A stretch of DNA of 64,000 nucleotides from an uncultured Bacteroidia bacterium (GTDB lineage: Bacteria; Bacteroidota; Bacteroidia; Bacteroidales; UBA932). The stretch covers positions 10,674 to 74,673 of the forward strand of contig CADCJX010000010.1 of assembly GCA_902801885.1 (NCBI GenBank), written 5' to 3'. Shown in pieces: positions 23,472 to 34,862 of this stretch (positions within the stretch are counted from its first letter, which is position 1; each line of letters starts with the position of its first letter). The position numbers and the translations under genes are program-made. The notes below the pieces were generated by a model, which was not told where the DNA came from, ran no database searches, and saw nothing but the letters and a program-made list of their open reading frames with translations.

Positions 23472-24536
23472 TTACTTGATCCTGTACGGCTGGTCGTCAT
23501 ACAAGGAGTATCTCTTTGCCTTGCGGATCCACTTCTGCTCTTCGATTTTCACATGTTCCCGTACTTCCTGGAAACTTATCTCGCCGCGCAGGTAACTCAT
23601 TATGCCGGGATCGGCAAGTTTCTCTGCAAAGCCTGCGACCAGTTCGAATTGCGAATATCTTTCCAGGAAATACCGCATGAGCTGGACGGTGTGAAGCAGG
23701 GAGTGGTACTCTGCACCAGGCTGGAGCATTATCTGGTAACCTTGACAGCGCTGACCCTCATATCGGCCTGCAGAAGGGGTGAATGAGCAGGGGCGCATCA
23801 GGACACCGCTCGGAGCCGGAATGACTTCCAAAGGGTTGTGCTTGATGAAAGGAGCTCCGAAATATTCATACGGCCTGGCAGTTCCGATGGCAGGAGTGAT
23901 GGTCGTGTTGTTCCAGAGTCCGCCTCCAGAATACATCTGGCAGGTAAACATTCCCGGGATGTCTGAAGCGGGAGCGATCGTCCATGGAAGCAACTGACGG
24001 GTCGAGTCGTTCGCAAGAGCTGAGACCACATGAAGCGGGAAACTGGCTCCTATCTCCGTATAGTAGAGGCTGCAGAGCTCCCCGAGGGTCAGTCCGTGCC
24101 TGTGAGCCACTTTCGGTGTGTGTGGCTCCACAGGTCCTGAAGGCATGGAGCCTTCCACGATCCTTCCTGCTGGGTTGATGTGGTCGACTATGTACAGGGC
24201 GGGGGAGTTCTCCATGCTCGACAGGGTCTCCATCAGCTGGAATACGTCCTTGCTGTAATTGAAGTACCTGGCTCCTGCATCCTGGATCTCTACTACGACT
24301 GCGTCCAGACCGGTCAGGGCTTCTCTCTCGAAAGAGATATGGTTGGTGCCGGGTGTGAGTTCGGCGCCCTTCGGATTGAAGACCGTCTTGAGAGTGCCGC
24401 GCTCGCTGAACAGGTCGTACATGTAACGGCCACGGGCAGTGTCCCAGCAGTTCTGTGTGCAGAAGCATCCGACCCTGCCGCTCAGCAGAGCCTTGTCAAG
24501 CTGGTCTTCCAGCGCAGTCGTCCTGAATGAAAACAT
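23472..24536 (-). CDS. namZ: NamZ-like exo-beta-N-acetylmuramidase (DUF1343), without a signal peptide
   Basis: A 354-residue protein of the DUF1343 family, whose characterised members (GH171) release N-acetylmuramic acid from the non-reducing end of peptidoglycan fragments. Family segments include GRVGCFCTQNCWDTARG near the start, LDAVVVEIQDAGARYFNY, LYIVDHINPAGRIVEGSMP and the HRHGLTLGEL region. Unlike many homologues, it has no signal peptide or lipobox, so it is probably cytoplasmic. It starts one base after the glmM stop, implying co-translation with the amino-sugar enzyme and a role in cell-wall recycling; that role is inference. Confidence 0.85.
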   Translation of the reverse strand: MFSFRTTALEDQLDKALLSGRVGCFCTQNCWDTARGRYMYDLFSERGTLKTVFNPKGAELTPGTNHISFEREALTGLDAVVVEIQDAGARYFNYSKDVFQLMETLSSMENSPALYIVDHINPAGRIVEGSMPSGPVEPHTPKVAHRHGLTLGELCSLYYTEIGASFPLHVVSALANDSTRQLLPWTIAPASDIPGMFTCQMYSGGGLWNNTTITPAIGTARPYEYFGAPFIKHNPLEVIPAPSGVLMRPCSFTPSAGRYEGQRCQGYQIMLQPGAEYHSLLHTVQLMRYFLERYSQFELVAGFAEKLADPGIMSYLRGEISFQEVREHVKIEEQKWIRKAKRYSLYDDQPYRIK

Positions 24537-24537
24537 G

Positions 24538-25992
24538 TCAGCTTCCGATTATCTTGTTTGCCAAACCTATCACTTCACCTGCAAGGGCTTCGGCTTCAGC
24601 CATTGTCGGGGCCTCGGAGTAGATGCGGATGATAGGTTCGGTGTTCGACCTGCGGAGGTGAACCCATTTCCTTTCGGCCTCGAAACTGATCTTGACTCCG
24701 TCTATGCAGTTGACGTCTTCGGATGAATATGCCTTCTTCATCTCCTCGAGGATCCTGTCTATCAGGCCCTTGTCAGAGAGCTCGATCTTGTTCTTCGCGA
24801 TATGGTACTCGGGATAGGTCTTCTTCAGCTCGCTGACCTTCATCTTCTTATGGGCAAGATTAGAAAGGAACAACGCGACTCCCACCATTGCGTCACGGCC
24901 GCTGTGAAGGGCGGGATAGATCACTCCTCCGTTGCCTTCGCCGCCGATGAGAGCCTTCATTTCGTGCATCTTTGTGGTGACGTTGACTTCCCCGACAGCT
25001 GCTGCATAGTATGTTCCTCCAAACTTTTCAGTCTCGTCCCTCAAGGCCCTGCTGCTGGAAAGATTCGAACAGGAAACCGGCATGTAGGGATAGGTCACCT
25101 TATCCAGAGGCAGGCTTTGCGCCTTTGCAATGTCTGCAGCCCTCTCGAAGAGGTAGGAGGCTACGCTGACAAGAGTATATTCCTCGACGAATGGTTCTCC
25201 GTTTTCGCAGATGAAGGCGAGGCGGTCTACGTCAGGATCGACTGAAATGCCCAGGTCTGCATGCTCTTCCGTCACTGCTGTGCAGAGATCCTTCAGGTTG
25301 GCAGGAAGAGGCTCCGGATTGTGGGCAAAGTCGCCTGTTGGTTCGCAGTTGAGCTTTACGCATTCCACGCCGAGCCTTTCCAGAAGACGAGGCATGATGA
25401 TACCTCCGACAGAATTGATGGCATCCAGTACAACCTTGAATCCGGCTGCCCTGATGGCTTCGGCATCGACTGCCGGAAGGGCCAGGATTGCATCCAGGTG
25501 TTCATCGGTGTAGTCATGCTCCGAAACCTCTCCAAGGCTGTCCACTTCGGCGAAATCGAAGTCCTCGGTTTCTGCGAGGTCGAGAATGGCCTGTCCCTGC
25601 TCGGCAGTCAGGAATTCACCGTGGTCATTCAGAAGCTTGAGAGCGTTCCATTGCCGTGGGTTGTGAGAGGCCGTCAGGATTATCCCACCGTCAGCTCCTG
25701 CGAAGGTCACTGCCATTTCGGTCGTAGGAGTTGACGCAAGCCCGATCTTGACGACATCCACACCGCAAGCCATCAATGTGCCGACGACAAGGTTCTCGAC
25801 CATCCCGCCGGAAAGACGTGCATCTTTGCCTACGACGATCTTGTACCTCCGTCCTTCCGGTCGTGCTTTCCTGGATGGGAGGGTTGCGCAGTAGGAGTAG
25901 GTAAACTTGACGATATCAACAGGAGAAAGCCCGTCTCCGGGCTTTCCTCCAATGGTACCTCTGATACCGGAAATAGATTTTATCAGGCTCAT
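24538..25992 (-). CDS. glmM: Phosphoglucosamine mutase / phosphohexose mutase
   Basis: A 484-residue enzyme of the alpha-D-phosphohexomutase family. The phosphoserine loop is TASHNPRQWNALKL with Ser109; the metal loop is SVDPDVDRLAF; the sugar-binding loop is GGEGNGGVIYP; the phosphate-binding C-terminal loop is RRSNTEPIIRIYSE. In Bacteroidota this type serves as GlmM, making glucosamine-1-phosphate for peptidoglycan and LPS, but phosphomannomutase activity cannot be excluded. It lies 9 bases after the V-ATPase K subunit stop on the opposite end of the neighbouring operon, and directly upstream of namZ. It may be transcribed with the ATPase genes. Confidence 0.88.
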   Translation of the reverse strand: MSLIKSISGIRGTIGGKPGDGLSPVDIVKFTYSYCATLPSRKARPEGRRYKIVVGKDARLSGGMVENLVVGTLMACGVDVVKIGLASTPTTEMAVTFAGADGGIILTASHNPRQWNALKLLNDHGEFLTAEQGQAILDLAETEDFDFAEVDSLGEVSEHDYTDEHLDAILALPAVDAEAIRAAGFKVVLDAINSVGGIIMPRLLERLGVECVKLNCEPTGDFAHNPEPLPANLKDLCTAVTEEHADLGISVDPDVDRLAFICENGEPFVEEYTLVSVASYLFERAADIAKAQSLPLDKVTYPYMPVSCSNLSSSRALRDETEKFGGTYYAAAVGEVNVTTKMHEMKALIGGEGNGGVIYPALHSGRDAMVGVALFLSNLAHKKMKVSELKKTYPEYHIAKNKIELSDKGLIDRILEEMKKAYSSEDVNCIDGVKISFEAERKWVHLRRSNTEPIIRIYSEAPTMAEAEALAGEVIGLANKIIGS

Positions 25993-26001
25993 TTCACGTA
26001 A

Positions 26002-28272
<2,271 letters not shown>

Positions 28273-28280
<8 letters not shown>

Positions 28281-28890
28281 GGCTGCTTTCCTCCATTTCT
28301 TCTTCAGCTGCGTGACGTTCCTTGACGATCTTCGAAGAAGCCTTGCTCAGGTTTTCCTCGTCTTCCATGTACCGCTTTATCTTCAGGATGGCTTCCTGAT
28401 AACCGGGAATCTGTACTTTCTCGTAGAGGTTGACTTTCTGGGTGGTCTTCTTCCTCTGGAAGTCGAGGATCCGGCGTTTTTCCATGTACACTTCAGACTC
28501 GATGCCAAGTCGGGTGAGTTCCTTGAGGATTGACACTCCGTCGAGGTACCACGCAGGCTTGGCGAAGGTGTTGAACGGGCGGATCTCATAGCTGATCTCT
28601 CCCAGTTCGGGGCATTTTACGCCAGCCACCTTGACAGTCTTCAGGTCTACATCCTTGATCGAGATCAGGCCTGGCTCGAACTCGTTCCACAGTCGGGCGA
28701 GATGGTCGTACTTCTTCTGTGCCTGGTCAAGCTCGAGAATAAGACGTTCGCTCTTGTCCTTCGCTTTACGCACTTCAAGCCTCAGTGCGCTCTCCTTGTT
28801 CTGAAGGGTAGGGAGAGCGCTCTGACGCATCTTGAGCTGCTTCTGCAGGTTGTTCAGAGCTGTCTTGTTGTATTGAAACTTGATCGCCAT
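28273..28890 (-). CDS. ntpD: V-type ATPase subunit D (central shaft)
   Basis: A 205-residue, mostly helical protein forming the central rotor shaft inside the A3B3 head. The N-terminal coiled coil reads QYNKTALNNLQKQLKMRQSA, a family signature, and the C-terminal helix is rich in Lys/Glu (IKRYMEDEENLSKASSKIVK). It lies 6 bases after subunit B and overlaps subunit I by 8 bases. The partner subunit F, which normally binds D at the base of the shaft, is not encoded in this operon. Confidence 0.93.
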
Positions 28891-28896
28891 TTCGCT

Positions 28897-30219
28897 TTAA
28901 CGGCCTTTCCAGTATTTATCGATAAGTGATTGCTTGATGCCGGTCTCAGCCTTGCTGAAGTATTTTCCGAACAGCTCCCATGCAGTGTCGAGCATCTCTG
29001 TGATGGAGATGTTGACATCGATTGACAGGAGCCTGGTTGCATATTCCTTTGCGTAGTCGAGGCAGCGGTGGTCGTAGTCGGAAAGATCGAAGCCGTTCTC
29101 CAGCTTGGTCTTAGCATTCTGGGCATCGGCATAAAGGCGGACACCTGCATTCATGACCTGGCTGTGGTCCTCGCGGGTCTTGATGTTCTGTACCCTCTGC
29201 TTGAGCCTGGAAAGGGAACGGAACGGATCGATGATGACCTTTCCGGAATCCGAGTCGGCGCGCAGGAACAACTGACCTTCAGTGATGTAACCGGTGTTGT
29301 CCGGAATAGCATGGGTGATGTCTCCGTCGTTCAGGGTCGTGACTGCGATGATAGTGATTGAACCGTCGGTAGGCAGCTGGACGGCTTTCTCGTATATCTT
29401 TGCGAGGTCCGAGTAAAGGGAACCGGGCATGGAATCCTTGGAGGGAATCTGGTCCATACGGTTGGACACTATCGAAAGGGCGTCGGCGTAGAGGGTCATG
29501 TCCGTAAGCAGGACGAGGACCTTCTCGTTCTTGTCCACTGCAAAGTACTCCGCTGCCGTCAGTGCCATGTCAGGTACCAGAAGCCGCTCCACAGGCGGAT
29601 CCTCGGTAGTGTTGACGAAGCAGATTATCTTGTCCAGGGCACCGGCATCCTCGAAGGCGTGGCGGAAGAAGAGGTAGTCGTCATTCGAAAGACCCATTCC
29701 GCCCAGGATGATCTTGTCCACGTCCGCCCTCAGGGCGACATCTGCCATGACCTGGTTGTAAGGTTGGTCAGGATCGGCGAAGAACGGAATCTTCTGGCCG
29801 GATACGATGGTGTTGTTGAGGTCGATTCCTGCAATGCCCGTAGGGATAAGTTCAGAAGGCTGGCGCCTCTTGTAAGGATTGACTGACGGACCGCCGATCT
29901 CCCTGGTCTCACCTTCCACTTCCGGACCTCCATCGATCGGCTTGCCGTAGGCGTTGAAGAAACGTCCGGAAAGCTGGTCGGATACCTTGATGGTAGGTGG
30001 TTCCCCGAGGAAAGTCACTGCTGCATCAGTAGGGATGCCTTCGGTCCCAGAGAACACCTGCAGGGTCACGAGGTCGCCCTTGGTTTTAACTACCTGTGCC
30101 AGGCGACCGCCCACGACGGCAAGTTCGTCATTGGATATTCCTTTGGCCCTGAGAGAAACGGTAGCCTTGGTTATCGCCTCCAGACGGGTGTATATTCTTT
30201 GATATGCCTTAGTTGCCAT
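28897..30219 (-). CDS. ntpB: V-type ATPase subunit B (non-catalytic)
   Basis: A 440-residue subunit of the ATPase head that alternates with the catalytic A subunit. It begins MATKAYQRIYTRLEAITKAT and has the ELVVGG-type barrel region, the FFADPDQPYNQVMADVALRA segment in place of a classic P-loop, and PSKDSMPGSLYSDLAKIYEK, typical of B subunits. The missing Walker A confirms the non-catalytic role. Its start overlaps the end of subunit A by 11 bases. Confidence 0.95.
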   Translation of the reverse strand: MATKAYQRIYTRLEAITKATVSLRAKGISNDELAVVGGRLAQVVKTKGDLVTLQVFSGTEGIPTDAAVTFLGEPPTIKVSDQLSGRFFNAYGKPIDGGPEVEGETREIGGPSVNPYKRRQPSELIPTGIAGIDLNNTIVSGQKIPFFADPDQPYNQVMADVALRADVDKIILGGMGLSNDDYLFFRHAFEDAGALDKIICFVNTTEDPPVERLLVPDMALTAAEYFAVDKNEKVLVLLTDMTLYADALSIVSNRMDQIPSKDSMPGSLYSDLAKIYEKAVQLPTDGSITIIAVTTLNDGDITHAIPDNTGYITEGQLFLRADSDSGKVIIDPFRSLSRLKQRVQNIKTREDHSQVMNAGVRLYADAQNAKTKLENGFDLSDYDHRCLDYAKEYATRLLSIDVNISITEMLDTAWELFGKYFSKAETGIKQSLIDKYWKGR

Positions 30220-31963
30220 GGTTTTCTATGAGTTTATGGGTCTTTGCAGCATAGCCGTTGAACGCATCGCTCTTGAAAGGCGTGTAGTTCATCTGGCGCA
30301 GGTCGTTGATAAGTTCCTTGAAGAAGTTGCGGCACTGCTCGAAATCATCGAACTGATAGTCGACGTTGCAGAGATCGAGCACCAGGTCGAGCATGTATTT
30401 CTGCCTTTCCATAGGGCACAAGGCGTCAACATTGTCAAAGGCATCCTGCTGGAGGAACACGAAATCTATGAGTTCGGACTTCCAGAAACTTATGTGGTAG
30501 CCGATAGGGACTCCGTCGTCGCCGAGGATGTTGATCTGCTCGTTGGCTTCACGTCCGCGCCTAAGGATGTTCTTGGCTTCCAGAACCTTGGAGACCCATC
30601 CTTCTTCGACATTCTTGTTGAGGTAGGAGATGATTTCAGGATATTCCAGGTATTTCGAATAGGATTCGATCGGATTGACAGCGGGATACCTTTTCTGGTC
30701 AGCCCTGTTCTGCTCAAGTCCGTAGAAGCATCTGGCTGCCTTCTTGGTAGACTCTGTGACCGGTTCCTTGAGGTTTCCTCCGGCGGGGGAGACGGTACCG
30801 ATGAAGGTTACAGCCCCAGTCTGGCCGTTGTTCAGAACTACCATTCCAGCCCTTGAATAGAAATTCGATATGATGGCACTCAGGTCCACGGGGAAGGCAT
30901 CCGCTCCCGGAAGCTCTTCCATACGGTTGGACATCTCCCTCAAGGCCTGGGCCCAGCGGGAGGTAGAGTCTGCCAGCAGGAGGCACTTCAGGCCCATGGC
31001 CCTGTAATATTCACAGATCGTCATCGCGGTGTAGACGGATGCTTCACGTGCAGCGACAGGCATGTTGGAGGTGTTGCAGATGATGGTCGTACGCTCCATC
31101 AGGTGGCGGCCGGTGTGGGGATCGATGAGTTCTGGGAACTCGGTGAATATCTCCACGACCTCGTTGGCCCTTTCGCCGCAGGCTGCCATGACTATGACGT
31201 CGGCCTCACCCTGCTTTGCGATAGCGTGCTGGAGGACGGTCTTCCCGCATCCGAACGGGCCGGGAATGAATCCGGTGCCACCTTCTGCGATAGGATTGAA
31301 TGTGTCGATGCAACGTACACCTGTCTCCATGATCTTCTGGGGCCTGGGCTTTTCCTGGTAGGCTTTGACGGCTACCTTGACAGGCCATCTCTGGGTCATG
31401 TCCACATACACGTCCTCACCATTCTGGTCAGTCAGGGTGGCAATCACCATGTCGATGTTGTACATGCCGGCGGGGATGATTTTCTTGACAGTGTACTCGC
31501 CCTTGAAAGAGAATGGTACCATGATCTTGTGGGGCAGCCATCCTTCCTTGACTTCACCCAGCCAGTCTGCCGCAACTACCTTGTCACCGGGCTTGGCAAT
31601 GGGCGTGAAGTCCCAGAGTTTCTTGTGGTCGAGAGGATCCGTGTACTCGCCTCTCTTGAGGAACACGCTGCCCATGGTGGCAAGGTTGTTCTGGAGTCCG
31701 TCGTAGACACTGGAAAGCAGGCCCGGCCCGAGTGTAACCTCAAGCATCCTGCCTTCAAATTCCACGGAATCCCCGTTCTTCAGTCCCCTGGTGCTCTCGA
31801 ACACCTGGACGGAAGCCTTGTCTCCATTGACCTTGATGACTTCTGCTAGCAGTGGCGTCCCGTCAAGGGTGATGTAGCAGAGCTCATTCTCCGCCACAGG
31901 GCCGTCAACCTGCACAGTCACGAGGTTTGAGACGATTCCGATAACTTTTCCTTTAGTCTTCAT
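30209..31963 (-). CDS. ntpA: V-type ATPase subunit A (catalytic)
   Basis: A 584-residue catalytic subunit. Walker A is GPFGCGKTVLQHAIAK near residue 233, and the V-type insertion (non-homologous region) with EVKEGWLPHKIMVPFSFKGE precedes it. The Glu needed for catalysis is in ACGERANEV; LLADSTSRWAQALREMS is the Walker B region. It hydrolyses ATP to pump ions or, in reverse, makes ATP. It starts after a 5-base gap from the DUF2764 gene and overlaps subunit B. Confidence 0.96.
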   Translation of the reverse strand: MKTKGKVIGIVSNLVTVQVDGPVAENELCYITLDGTPLLAEVIKVNGDKASVQVFESTRGLKNGDSVEFEGRMLEVTLGPGLLSSVYDGLQNNLATMGSVFLKRGEYTDPLDHKKLWDFTPIAKPGDKVVAADWLGEVKEGWLPHKIMVPFSFKGEYTVKKIIPAGMYNIDMVIATLTDQNGEDVYVDMTQRWPVKVAVKAYQEKPRPQKIMETGVRCIDTFNPIAEGGTGFIPGPFGCGKTVLQHAIAKQGEADVIVMAACGERANEVVEIFTEFPELIDPHTGRHLMERTTIICNTSNMPVAAREASVYTAMTICEYYRAMGLKCLLLADSTSRWAQALREMSNRMEELPGADAFPVDLSAIISNFYSRAGMVVLNNGQTGAVTFIGTVSPAGGNLKEPVTESTKKAARCFYGLEQNRADQKRYPAVNPIESYSKYLEYPEIISYLNKNVEEGWVSKVLEAKNILRRGREANEQINILGDDGVPIGYHISFWKSELIDFVFLQQDAFDNVDALCPMERQKYMLDLVLDLCNVDYQFDDFEQCRNFFKELINDLRQMNYTPFKSDAFNGYAAKTHKLIENHGN

Positions 31964-31968
31964 GTATG

Positions 31969-32565
31969 TTATTCAAATTTTATCTTTCCAAAAGTTCCCC
32001 TGACTTCTTCTGTCAGGCGTAGGAACATTTCCCGGCCAGTCTCTTCGTCCAAGGCCCTCCATCTGTCTATGATGTGCATCTTGGCGACGGTCCCGAGGAT
32101 GGCATCCAGGTCAAAGTAGCTGAAGGTGGTGATTGCATTGATCTTGTCCCAGTACAGGGAATCGAGACCATGCTCGCGTTCGAGCAGGTCTTCCCGGGAC
32201 AGGATGCTTTCCAATGCGGCGGCTTCCTCGAATTCCCCGGCAGGGAGACCTATGGTACCGTTGTCCTCGGGAAAGCCGAAGGCCTTGTTGAGGAAGCGTG
32301 CCTTGGCGTTCCTTGCATTGAGGTCGAAGGTGAAAAACTCCCTGATGAACCTGTTGCCGTCCTTCAGGGCAGCCTTGTAGAATCCTTCATCGAGTTTTTC
32401 CTGGTCATATCCTTGCAGCAGGGTGTCAAGGGTGCGGATGTCAGCCTCGGTGAGCTGGGTCTTTATCCAGTCCACGAACCCATCGAAGGAAGTCCCTTCA
32501 CTGAACTTCCAACCGGGCTTGAGAGCCGGCAGGCTTGCGATTATGTACTCGTAGTTGGCCATCAT
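31969..32565 (-). CDS. DUF2764 protein, V-ATPase subunit C equivalent
   Basis: A 198-residue helical protein of the DUF2764 family, found between subunits E and A in V-ATPase operons of Bacteroidota, Chlamydiae and spirochaetes. It begins MMANYEYIIASLPALKPGWK, with YYFIASLPSL-like starts typical of the family. Its position matches that of subunit C (NtpC), which links the rotor to the head, so it probably does that job; this is inference from synteny. Its start overlaps the subunit E stop by 4 bases (ATGA). Confidence 0.85.
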   Translation of the reverse strand: MMANYEYIIASLPALKPGWKFSEGTSFDGFVDWIKTQLTEADIRTLDTLLQGYDQEKLDEGFYKAALKDGNRFIREFFTFDLNARNAKARFLNKAFGFPEDNGTIGLPAGEFEEAAALESILSREDLLEREHGLDSLYWDKINAITTFSYFDLDAILGTVAKMHIIDRWRALDEETGREMFLRLTEEVRGTFGKIKFE

Positions 32566-33170
32566 TCTCCGAAGAGAGCCTTGCGGGTTGCAGGCCTGAG
32601 GTACTCACTGATCAATTCTTCAAAAGCCTCGTCGGTGAGGCTGATGAAGTAGGAACCGTCCTTGGGACCGATGTTGAAGCCTCCAGAGACCTTCTTGGAG
32701 AAATTCGCATTGAATCCGGTGCCGATGATCTTGGAGAGTTCGCTGCTGATGAAGGGTTCTATCTCTGCCTTGAGAGATTCGGGCAGGAGGGCTTCGACCT
32801 CTGCAGTCTCATCCGGATTGAAATTCCTGGCCACGGCCAAGATGACCTCCTTGACGAATTCAGCGGAACTGAGCGAGGACTTTACATCTTTGGAGACCAT
32901 GCCTTTAAGCATAATGTTCTCTATGTCCTTTTTCGTGGTCTGGATGCTTTGTACGGAAGCCATCTTGACATCGCCTTCAATCTTGGCGCGATAGTCTGCT
33001 GCATCTTTCTCAGCCTTCTTGATAATCTCCTTGGCCTTAGCCTGGGCAGTTTCTATTATTTCTGCCGCCTTGGTTTCAGCCTTGGCGAGCAGGGCTTCGC
33101 CTTCTTCCTTGCCTTTGGACAAACCTTCCCTGTAGAGCTTGTCAGTAAGTTCCTGAAGCTTGTTCTCCAT
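32562..33170 (-). CDS. ntpE: V-type ATPase subunit E (peripheral stalk)
   Basis: A 202-residue protein with a long N-terminal coiled coil (residues about 1-95, KLQELTDKLYREGLSKGKEE, ETAQAKAKEIIKKAEKDAA) and a globular C-terminal domain, the layout of the peripheral stalk subunit E. It is the first gene of the operon, 32 bases after a promoter-like sequence. Its usual partner G/H is not encoded nearby, so the stalk may be a homodimer of E or use a partner located elsewhere. Confidence 0.9.
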   Translation of the reverse strand: MENKLQELTDKLYREGLSKGKEEGEALLAKAETKAAEIIETAQAKAKEIIKKAEKDAADYRAKIEGDVKMASVQSIQTTKKDIENIMLKGMVSKDVKSSLSSAEFVKEVILAVARNFNPDETAEVEALLPESLKAEIEPFISSELSKIIGTGFNANFSKKVSGGFNIGPKDGSYFISLTDEAFEELISEYLRPATRKALFGE

Positions 33171-33201
33171 ATATCAAATGATTTGTTTCTTGTATGACTA
33201 A

Positions 33202-33232
33202 CAAAAATAAAAAAAAATGCGCACATCTCCAA
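33202..33232 (-). promoter_or_regulatory. Promoter of the V-ATPase operon
   Basis: On the minus strand, TTG (33232-33230) is followed after 20 bases by TATTTTTG (33209-33202), matching TAnnTTTG. The TTG lies in the loop of the terminator that ends the decarboxylase operon. The ntpE start is 31 bases downstream. Confidence 0.6.
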
Positions 33233-33247
33233 TTGGAAATGTGCGCA
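33210..33247 (-). terminator. Terminator of the Na+-decarboxylase operon
   Basis: TGCGCACAT (33218-33226) pairs perfectly with ATGTGCGCA (33239-33247), and the inside TCCAATTGGA can extend the stem. On the minus strand it is followed by a T-run (33217-33209). It lies 16 bases after the mmdB stop. Confidence 0.9.
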
Positions 33248-33262
33248 AAAAAGTCTATTCTA

Positions 33263-34405
33263 TTATCCCAAAAAGCCAAGAAGAATACCGGCTGCCACAG
33301 CCGAACCGATAACTCCTGCTACATTAGGTCCCATGGCATGCATAAGCAGGTGGTTGTTCGGATCGAATTCCCTTCCTACTATTTCCGACACGCGGGCGCT
33401 GTCAGGGACGGCAGACACACCGGCATTGCCGATCAGGGGATTGATCTTGCGGTCTCCCTTGAGGAAGAGGTTCCAGAATTTCACGAACAGGACTCCGACA
33501 GTCGTGGCGATCACGAATGAAAGCAGTCCGAGGAGGAAGATCTTCAGGGAATTGCCGGTAAGGAACTTGTCTGCCTGGGTGGAGGCTCCGACGGTGAGTC
33601 CGATCAAGGTTGTAACAACGTCGATGAGCGGACCGCGGGCGGTCTCCGCAAGACGGCGGGTAACTCCGCTTTCCTTCAGCAGGTTACCGAAGAACAGCAT
33701 TCCAAGCAGGGGAAGGCCTGAAGGAACGATGAAGGCGGTGAGAAGGAAACCGACGACGGGGAAGATGATCTTCTCTTTCTGGCTGACAACCCTGGGGACC
33801 GGCATGCGAATAAGGCGCTCTTTCTTGGTTGTAAGGGCGAGCATGATAGGCCTTTGGATCACGGGAACCAGGGCCATGTAGGAATATGCACTCACGGCGA
33901 TTGCACCCATGAGGTCGGGGGCAAGCTTCGAGGAGAGGAAGATGGCGGTAGGACCGTCAGCTCCTCCGATGATACCGATAGCACCGGCCTGGTTGGGATC
34001 GAATCCCAGAAGGAGGGCGAGGAGGTAGGCTCCGAATATTCCTGTCTGTGCAGCAGCACCTATCAAGAGAAGCCGTGGTTGCGAGATCAAGGCGGAAAAA
34101 TCCGTCATTGCTCCGATGCCAAGGAATATGAGAGGAGGATACCATCCCTGCTTGACGCCCTGATAGAGAGTGTTGAGGACTGAACCGTCTTCATAGACTC
34201 CGATGTTAAGTCCGGGGAACATCGGAATGTTACCGATGATCATTCCGAAACCGATCGGAACCAGCAGGAGGGGCTCCCAGCCTTTCTTGATTGCGATGGT
34301 GATGAAGACAATGCCAATGAAGATCATGGCAAAGTTCTGCCATGTCGCATTGGCGAATCCTGTGAAATACCAGAATTGCCTCAGGTTTTCAATGATGGTA
34401 CTCAT
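33263..34405 (-). CDS. mmdB: Na+-translocating decarboxylase beta subunit
   Basis: A 380-residue integral membrane protein of the OadB/MmdB/GcdB family. It decarboxylates carboxybiotin and uses the energy to export Na+. The signature IIGGADGPTAIFLSSKLAPD holds the Asp central to Na+ transport, and the C-terminal GNAGVSAVPDSARV and MGPNVAGVIGSAVAAG segments hold the second conserved region. It is the last gene of a four-gene operon, 1 base after the biotin-carrier gene, and is followed by a strong terminator. Confidence 0.95.
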   Translation of the reverse strand: MSTIIENLRQFWYFTGFANATWQNFAMIFIGIVFITIAIKKGWEPLLLVPIGFGMIIGNIPMFPGLNIGVYEDGSVLNTLYQGVKQGWYPPLIFLGIGAMTDFSALISQPRLLLIGAAAQTGIFGAYLLALLLGFDPNQAGAIGIIGGADGPTAIFLSSKLAPDLMGAIAVSAYSYMALVPVIQRPIMLALTTKKERLIRMPVPRVVSQKEKIIFPVVGFLLTAFIVPSGLPLLGMLFFGNLLKESGVTRRLAETARGPLIDVVTTLIGLTVGASTQADKFLTGNSLKIFLLGLLSFVIATTVGVLFVKFWNLFLKGDRKINPLIGNAGVSAVPDSARVSEIVGREFDPNNHLLMHAMGPNVAGVIGSAVAAGILLGFLG

Positions 34406-34406
34406 C

Positions 34407-34847
34407 CTAGCCGATCTTGACGATTTCAGCTCCTTCGAGGACTGAATCTCCCTTGTTCACAAGTATGGCTGTCACAGTGCCGTCTACATCGGCCTGGATC
34501 TCATTCTCCATCTTCATGGCCTCGATCACGGCGATCTTCTGGCCAGCCTTGACAGCCTGTCCTTCCTTGACTGAAACCTCGATGATGACACCGGGGAGGG
34601 GAGAGGTGACGGCCTTGCCGGCTCCGGTCGCCTTTGCGCTTGAGCCTGTCGAAGGTGCGGCCGTTGCAGGGGCGGCTGCGGGAGTGGCTGCAGGAGCCGG
34701 AGCAGCTGCGATGGGACTTGCTACGGGAGTGTCCATCTCGACTTTGTAGGAAGCACCGTTGACTGTCACGTCGGCGATGTTGCCCTCTACTGAATTGATG
34801 TCAACGTTGTACTCGTTGCCGTTGATCTTGAATTTGTAGGTCTTCAT
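34407..34847 (-). CDS. mmdC: Biotin carrier protein of the decarboxylase
   Basis: A 146-residue carrier. The N-terminal 40 residues form a small domain (MKTYKFKINGNEYNVDINSV), followed by an Ala/Pro-rich flexible linker (residues about 41-78) and a biotinyl domain with EAMKMENEI, biotinylated at Lys112. It shuttles carboxybiotin between the carboxyltransferase and the membrane beta subunit. Biotin protein ligase is not in the window. It lies 15 bases after the OadG-like gene. Confidence 0.93.
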   Translation of the reverse strand: MKTYKFKINGNEYNVDINSVEGNIADVTVNGASYKVEMDTPVASPIAAAPAPAATPAAAPATAAPSTGSSAKATGAGKAVTSPLPGVIIEVSVKEGQAVKAGQKIAVIEAMKMENEIQADVDGTVTAILVNKGDSVLEGAEIVKIG

Positions 34848-34862
34848 ATCTTTATATTATTA

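Noticed and set aside
33218..33247. An operator or transcription-factor site because of its palindromic sequence
   Set aside because: The stem followed by a T-run on the minus strand, 16 bases after mmdB, is a standard intrinsic terminator.
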